From positions 198,674,216-198,738,215 of the forward strand of contig CM071594.1 in the NCBI GenBank assembly GCA_036435485.1: 64,000 bases of DNA, written 5' to 3'. The notes beneath the pieces were generated by a model that was not told the origin of the DNA, did not search any database, and saw nothing but the letters and a program-made list of their open reading frames with translations. This DNA comes from Saposhnikovia divaricata. Its lineage: Eukaryota; Streptophyta; Magnoliopsida; Apiales; Apiaceae. The position numbers and the translations under genes are program-made. Of the stretch, positions 59,374 through 64,000 are shown in pieces (the first letter of the stretch is position 1; every line of letters begins with the position of its first letter).

Positions 59374-60714
59374 AACTAAATTAAAAATTACGATAAATTA
59401 AATATGAAAATTATAAGAGTTAGAAACTAAAATCGAAATAATTTCCACTTGCAAGAAACGAGCACTCCGATAATTTCCTGCAAAATAAAAAATTAGAAAA
59501 TAAAACCGAAGTAATTTCCAACGAAAGAAATGAGCGTTCCAAAATAATTGCCTTAAAATCTTCACCCGAAATAACACTCAAACTAAATTTACAGAAATTT
59601 AAAGTGAATAAAACTGAACTGAAATTACAAGGAAATTGTTGCTGGAAACTGAGAGAAAACAAGAGAGAATTCAGTTCAGGGGTGTGTTTGCTCAGCTCAA
59701 ATTCATCCTATTTATAGGATGAATTAGCACACCAATTTAGAATTTAAAGGCTTAAATAATGCAGCCAACCAGGACTACACACCACCCAACAATTTAAAAT
59801 CACCGTCCCCAACTATTTAAATCAATCTGTCGTATAGAATTAAACAGCACTACAGAACAGCACCAGCCTCAGGGTGGTGAAGTGCGCGACACGCGCGGCA
59901 TTTTCAGTTGAGCTCCAGGCGCGTACGCGCCACGCGCTCCCCAGGCGCGTCCAGCCGACAGCTTCCCCGACATGAACAGCATTTTGTCGGGTCAAAAAAA
60001 CGAGATGCAGCTGTTTTTTTTCCTGTTTTCTTTTGCTGAATTCCTGCTAATCATGCGCCCACTTCCTTAGCTTTATTTTTTTATTGCTTTTGTTGTTTGC
60101 TTTTTTTTTCTTTTTTCTTTTCTTTAATGCCGACCATAGCACCTTGACTTACATAATTCTCCACCTGCTGTACACACATTTACAATATTCGATTACTTTT
60201 TCTTTTTTTTTTCTTTTTTTCTTTTTTTTTTGTTTATTCAACTTGCAAAATAAAATATATTTAATTAATAAATAATTAATTTAATTTCGAATTTATAAAA
60301 ATAAATATCTAATATTATTAGATATTTATAAATATAATTTTCTAATTAAATAAAGTATTTATCAATTAAATAAATTTTCAAGTCCCAAGTTGCGGTAAAT
60401 TGAGGGCCTAAAACCGGACTCCTTTTCCTTAACGAAAAATATATCAATTCCAACCGAGGTTTCAGATTTAAGAATAAATCATTCAGGATTCCTTTATGAT
60501 AATTCTTTTTCCTCGTAGCCAGTCCACTTGATAAAACTGAGATAAAAATCCACCGTTTTTAGCCCTTTTATTGCCACAAAACCTCAAGTTGCGATTTCTG
60601 CACAACAAATAATTAAACAACAAAAACGAATTAAAAGACACAACATATTTAAGGATAAACCACCAATCTAGGTCCATTTAGCGCATAATAAGTGGATATA
60701 AAATCCACTTATCA

Positions 60715-60730
60715 CACCCCCAAACTTAAA
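60715..60730 (-). promoter_or_regulatory. Polypurine tract of D
   Basis: It reads TTTAAGTTTGGGGGTG on the minus strand, identical to that of C. Confidence 0.8.
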
Positions 60731-62263
60731 CTGAAGCTTGTCCTCAAGCGAAAACAGACTCGATTATCTCTAAATGCATGAATGCAAACGATGCAAGGAT
60801 CCCATAGGCAAAGCAATAACCAATTTAGCAGAGTGTCTCAGAGAATGTGATAACTCCAAATAGAGATCGACTAAATACCCGCATATTAACATATACAAAT
60901 ACAGAAACGTGCGTGTGTGCAATGCTCATCAGAAATACTCTTAGCACTAGATCAAAACCATACATATTCTTCGTCAAACAATCACAAGCTTATAAATAGA
61001 ATGGACGCTAGACACTTCATAACCTAGAAACACCTCCATCATCATTTGAATTAGACAGAAATTCATGCTTTATTAACAACTATGACGCATAATACTATAC
61101 ACAACACACATGCTTATTTGACCGTGCAATGGATGAGACCCCAAAAGGCTTATACAATAATACCCATGTAGCGAGCGTTAGGTCAGTGGATCCCAGACTA
61201 TAAAAGCCTTAGGTCACTAGGCACAAAGTCCCCTCGTACTTAATTGCTCGAGTATTAAAGAGCTCACCCTGGCCAAATCTGCATATTCACATTCTCATAA
61301 ACATTTTTTTTTTTTTTTTTTTGCAATCTGGAATGAGAATTCTCAGTTCCAACCCTAGACTACTCATATAACTATGAGCTGGCTACTAGCCAATTGACAC
61401 CTATCAATTATTAACAAATACACACAAACTAGCATGAACTCTGGCTTCCCCCAAACTTATATTTTAGTGATTCTACGCTATCAAGGGAATAAAGAAAATT
61501 CCAAATATAATCAGGTGATTAAATTTCAACAACCAAACAAGCATGACCTTAACCTAGCCCAAAAGTAACCGATGAGTTGTGTAAGATTGTGTTTCTGTAA
61601 CATGCACGTCAATTCATCAGTATTTAAATCAGCCCTCTATCCATCATTATCACAATCAAATTCATCATTGACTACTAAACGGAACCGCAAACAAGCATGA
61701 CCTTAACCTAGCCCAAAAGTAACCGATGAGTTGTGTAAGATTGTGTTTCTGTAACATGCACGTCAATTCATCAGTATTTAAATCAGCCCTCTATCCATCA
61801 TTATCACATTCAAATTCATCATTGACTACTAAACGGAACCGCCAAGCGCTACGGGACCAAGGAAAATATGATATGCAACTAATCATGATTATGCAATTTT
61901 TTTTTTTTTAAATATGAATTATATGAAATTATACTAGCATGGTATAATATGAACTATATGCATACTGTGACTCGAGAAATCAATTATCCTAAATCACCCC
62001 CAAACTTAAAATATTCAATGTCCTCATTGAAGGTATAGATAAAGGATAAAAGAGAACTCCCCTAACTGTCGGCATTGTTACCCTCCTCGGGTGGTGAATC
62101 AGGTGGTGGAAATGAACTCCAAACTGAGGCAATGACCTGCACTTTCAACATAATACTAAAAAAAATCACACCAAATCAAACCACACATAAAAATACCAAA
62201 CCTATGGGTTGCCTCCCATGAAGCGCTTGTTTATTGTCGCTAGCTTGACGATTATATTGAGAA
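60731..62263 (-). other. 3' untranslated region of D
   Basis: No gene is visible. It contains a T-run (61303-61322), a 154-bp tandem duplication (61535-61842) and the two blocks shared with C (about 61995-62025 and 62205-62255). Athila elements often carry an extra ORF downstream of pol. None is present here. Confidence 0.65.
61535..61842. repeat. Two tandem 154-bp copies in D 3' region
   Basis: Copies 61535-61688 and 61689-61842 differ at only a few bases. Each carries AAGCATGACCTTAACCTAGC and ends near ACGGAACCGC. Confidence 0.85.
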
Positions 62264-64000
62264 TCATGTGGTGGCCAACTTGGTGGTATCAGCCTCACGG
62301 TTCACCGTGTCACCAAAATAGGGTTTCAATCTCTGCCCATTCACTTTGAACGATTGATCGGGTGATTTCTCAAAGATTTCCACCGCTCCGTGTGGAAACA
62401 CAGTTTTGACAACAAATGGCCCTGACCATCTCGATTTGAGCTTCCCTGGAAACAATCGAAGACGAGAGTTATATAATAAGACCGACTGACCAGGAACGAA
62501 TACCTTTTGAATAAGACGACGATCATGCCATCGTTTCACTTTCTCCTTATAGATCTTATTGTTCTCATATGCCTGCAATCGAAACTCGTCCATCTCATTG
62601 AGTTGCACCATCCTTTTCTCACCTGCGGCCTTAAGATCGAAATTTAGCTTCTTCAAAGCCCAATAAGCTTTGTGTTCTAGTTCTGCAGGCAGATGACAAG
62701 CTTTCCCATAGACAAGCTGATATAGTGACATGCCTAAGGGTGTTTTATATGCTGTACGATAAGCCCATGCGGCTTCATCGAGTTTTAAAGACCAATCCTT
62801 TCTCGAAGGGTTCACCACTTTTTCCAGAATGCGCTTAATCTCGCGATTAGATACCTCGGCTTGGCCATTGGTTTGCGGGTGGTATGCCGTAGCTACCCGG
62901 TGGTTGATGTTGTACTTTGCCATGAGATTAGTAAACTTGCGATTGCAAAAGTGAGTACCTTCATCGCTTATGATTACACGAGGAGTGCCGAATCTTGTGA
63001 AGATGTTTTTGTGAAGGAAGTTGAGCACGACATTGGCATTATTGGTCGGAAGTGCCTTGACTTCAACCCATTTGGAAACATAATCAACGGCCAGCAAGAT
63101 GTATTGGTTGCTACATGAGGAAATGAATGGTCCCATGAAATCGATGCCCCAAACATCGAAGATTTCCACCTCTAGCATTATATTGAGGGGCATCTCATTC
63201 CTCCTAGATATGTTACCAACACGCTGACAACGATCACACTTTAGCACAAACTGATGAGCATCCTTAAAAAGAGATGGCCAATAAAATCCCGCTTGAAGAA
63301 TTCGAGTTGCGGTCTTTTCACTTCCATAATGGCCACCATATGTCGTGGCGTGATAATCCCTTAGAATAGCCTCTGTTTCACTATATGGCACACATCTCCT
63401 AATCACCTGATCGGCTCCTTGTTTAAACAGATATGGTTCGTCCCAACGATACCATTTGACTTCATGCAAGAATTTCTTTCTTTGTGCAAAAGAGAGCCCG
63501 GGAGGAATCACTCGACTCACCAGAAAGTTCACAATGTCTGCAAACCAAGGCTCTTCTTCTTGTATCCCAAACAACTGTTCATCAGGAAAGGATTCATTAA
63601 TGACGGTTTTGACCTGGGATGACTTCCCAAGGTCTTCCAATCGTGAGAGATGGTCGGCTACTTGGTTTTCTGTCCCTTTTCTATCCTTGATCTCCACATC
63701 GAATTCTTGCAGCAGGAGAATCCATCGAATCAACCTAGGTTTGGAGTCCTTTTTAGAGAGCAGATATCTAATAGCCGCGTGATCAGTGTACACAGTCACC
63801 TTCGTGCCAAGCAAGTATGAACGGAATTTTTCAAAACCATAAACTATGTCTAACAGCTCCTTCTCAGTGGTAGTGTAGTTTAATTGAGCATCGCTGAGGG
63901 TTTTGCTTGCATAATAGATGACATGAAACATTTTATTTTTCTTTTGGCCAAGAACGGCCCCAACTGCGTAATCGCTAGCATCACACATCATAGCGAAAGG
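62264..64000 (-). CDS. pol: Pol C-terminal part of D: RNase H and integrase (partial)
   Basis: An open frame from the window edge to a stop at 62264. Counting from the Met codon at 63991: RNase H spans about 1-120 (CDASDYAVGAVLGQ, VYTDHAAIRYLL, ADHLSRLE). The H2C2 zinc-binding domain spans about 214-256 (DYHATTYGGHYG, LKCDRCQR). The integrase core has Asp284 (WGIDFMGPF), Asp343 (ISDEGTHFCN) and Glu379 (TNGQAEV), and the GPF region and C-terminus end with VNGQRLKPYFGD. All three catalytic residues are present with normal spacing, and no stop or shift is visible. The family matches Athila-type Ty3/gypsy elements. Reverse transcriptase, protease and gag should lie beyond 64000. Confidence 0.9.
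   Translation of the reverse strand, partial: PFAMMCDASDYAVGAVLGQKKNKMFHVIYYASKTLSDAQLNYTTTEKELLDIVYGFEKFRSYLLGTKVTVYTDHAAIRYLLSKKDSKPRLIRWILLLQEFDVEIKDRKGTENQVADHLSRLEDLGKSSQVKTVINESFPDEQLFGIQEEEPWFADIVNFLVSRVIPPGLSFAQRKKFLHEVKWYRWDEPYLFKQGADQVIRRCVPYSETEAILRDYHATTYGGHYGSEKTATRILQAGFYWPSLFKDAHQFVLKCDRCQRVGNISRRNEMPLNIMLEVEIFDVWGIDFMGPFISSCSNQYILLAVDYVSKWVEVKALPTNNANVVLNFLHKNIFTRFGTPRVIISDEGTHFCNRKFTNLMAKYNINHRVATAYHPQTNGQAEVSNREIKRILEKVVNPSRKDWSLKLDEAAWAYRTAYKTPLGMSLYQLVYGKACHLPAELEHKAYWALKKLNFDLKAAGEKRMVQLNEMDEFRLQAYENNKIYKEKVKRWHDRRLIQKVFVPGQSVLLYNSRLRLFPGKLKSRWSGPFVVKTVFPHGAVEIFEKSPDQSFKVNGQRLKPYFGDTVNREADTTKLATT

Larger units (their letters stand above)
58513..60714 (-). repeat. D 3' LTR (2.2 kb)
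   Basis: It runs from TGTTCGCTATTTTC to CCACTTATCA on the plus strand. It shares blocks with the C LTR, such as TAGACCCTATATGTCTATA and the inverted repeat at 59222-59271. It holds an AAT microsatellite (59280-59373), a short CpG-rich island (about 59880-59960, with the palindrome GGCGCGTACGCGCC at 59918-59931), T-rich tracts (60070-60235) and a terminal hairpin (60688-60712). Confidence 0.82.
58513..64000 (-). mobile_element. D: Athila-like Ty3/gypsy element (3' half)
   Basis: A minus-strand element whose 3' LTR (58513-60714), polypurine tract, 3' untranslated region and pol C-terminal part are in the window. The rest continues beyond 64000. Its LTR ends, polypurine tract and 3' motifs are shared with C. 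It is inserted in the B-plus LTR. Confidence 0.85.

Noticed and set aside
60084..60275. ORF rich in Phe and Leu in the D LTR, considered as a membrane peptide
   Set aside because: It is the translation of long T/C tracts and is not a credible gene.

Overview
This window is plant nuclear heterochromatin-type DNA, almost certainly from a eudicot with a large, repeat-rich genome. It is made entirely of nested LTR retrotransposons. I found no host gene, tRNA, rRNA, CRISPR array or bacterial-type operon. The plant call rests on Ty1/copia elements of the Sirevirus kind, Tekay/Del-type chromodomain Ty3/gypsy elements with LTRs of 3 kb or more, Athila-type Ty3/gypsy elements with a tRNA-Asp-like primer site, and initiator tRNA-Met primer sites (TGGTATCAGAGC). 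I cannot name the species from sequence alone.

Layout, using my own labels. A1 (1-3242, +) is the 3' end of a chromovirus: integrase C-terminus, polypurine tract and 3' LTR. It sits in the internal region of B-minus (3243-14046, -), whose 5' LTR (3814-4004 and 9890-14046) is split by C (4005-9889, -), a non-autonomous Athila-like element. B-minus in turn sits in the downstream ORF of F (14047-22653, +), an old Sirevirus-like copia. The same F ORF is interrupted again by E (15423-21335, -), a copia deletion derivative with a perfect AACCC target duplication. A2 (22654-49736, -) lies in the 3' LTR of F. It is a chromovirus derivative with two 3.6 kb LTRs and almost no coding sequence, and it carries G (30460-44070, -), a young, nearly full-length 13.6 kb Sirevirus-like element flanked by CTAGC. 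A3 (49737-54638, -) is a second copy of the A2 family, joined LTR to LTR to A2 by an illegitimate junction. A3 is broken by the LTR of B-plus (54639-58512, +), and that LTR is broken by D (58513-64000 and beyond, -), an Athila-like element whose RNase H and integrase are still open.

How the parts work together: G, D and probably A1 represent coding lineages. C, E, A2 and A3 are defective forms that could only move, if at all, with proteins supplied by relatives. C keeps the LTR, primer-site and 3' signals of D-type elements, and A2/A3 keep the ends of A1-type elements.

The most unusual structure is in G. A long third ORF of unknown function lies downstream of pol. It is preceded by a 1.4 kb spacer packed with the same ATATGACTATC/GGTATAAC repeats that crowd the U3 region of the G LTR, followed by a TATA-like sequence. 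This looks like a second, internal promoter for that ORF. The spacer also holds a perfect 36-bp palindrome.
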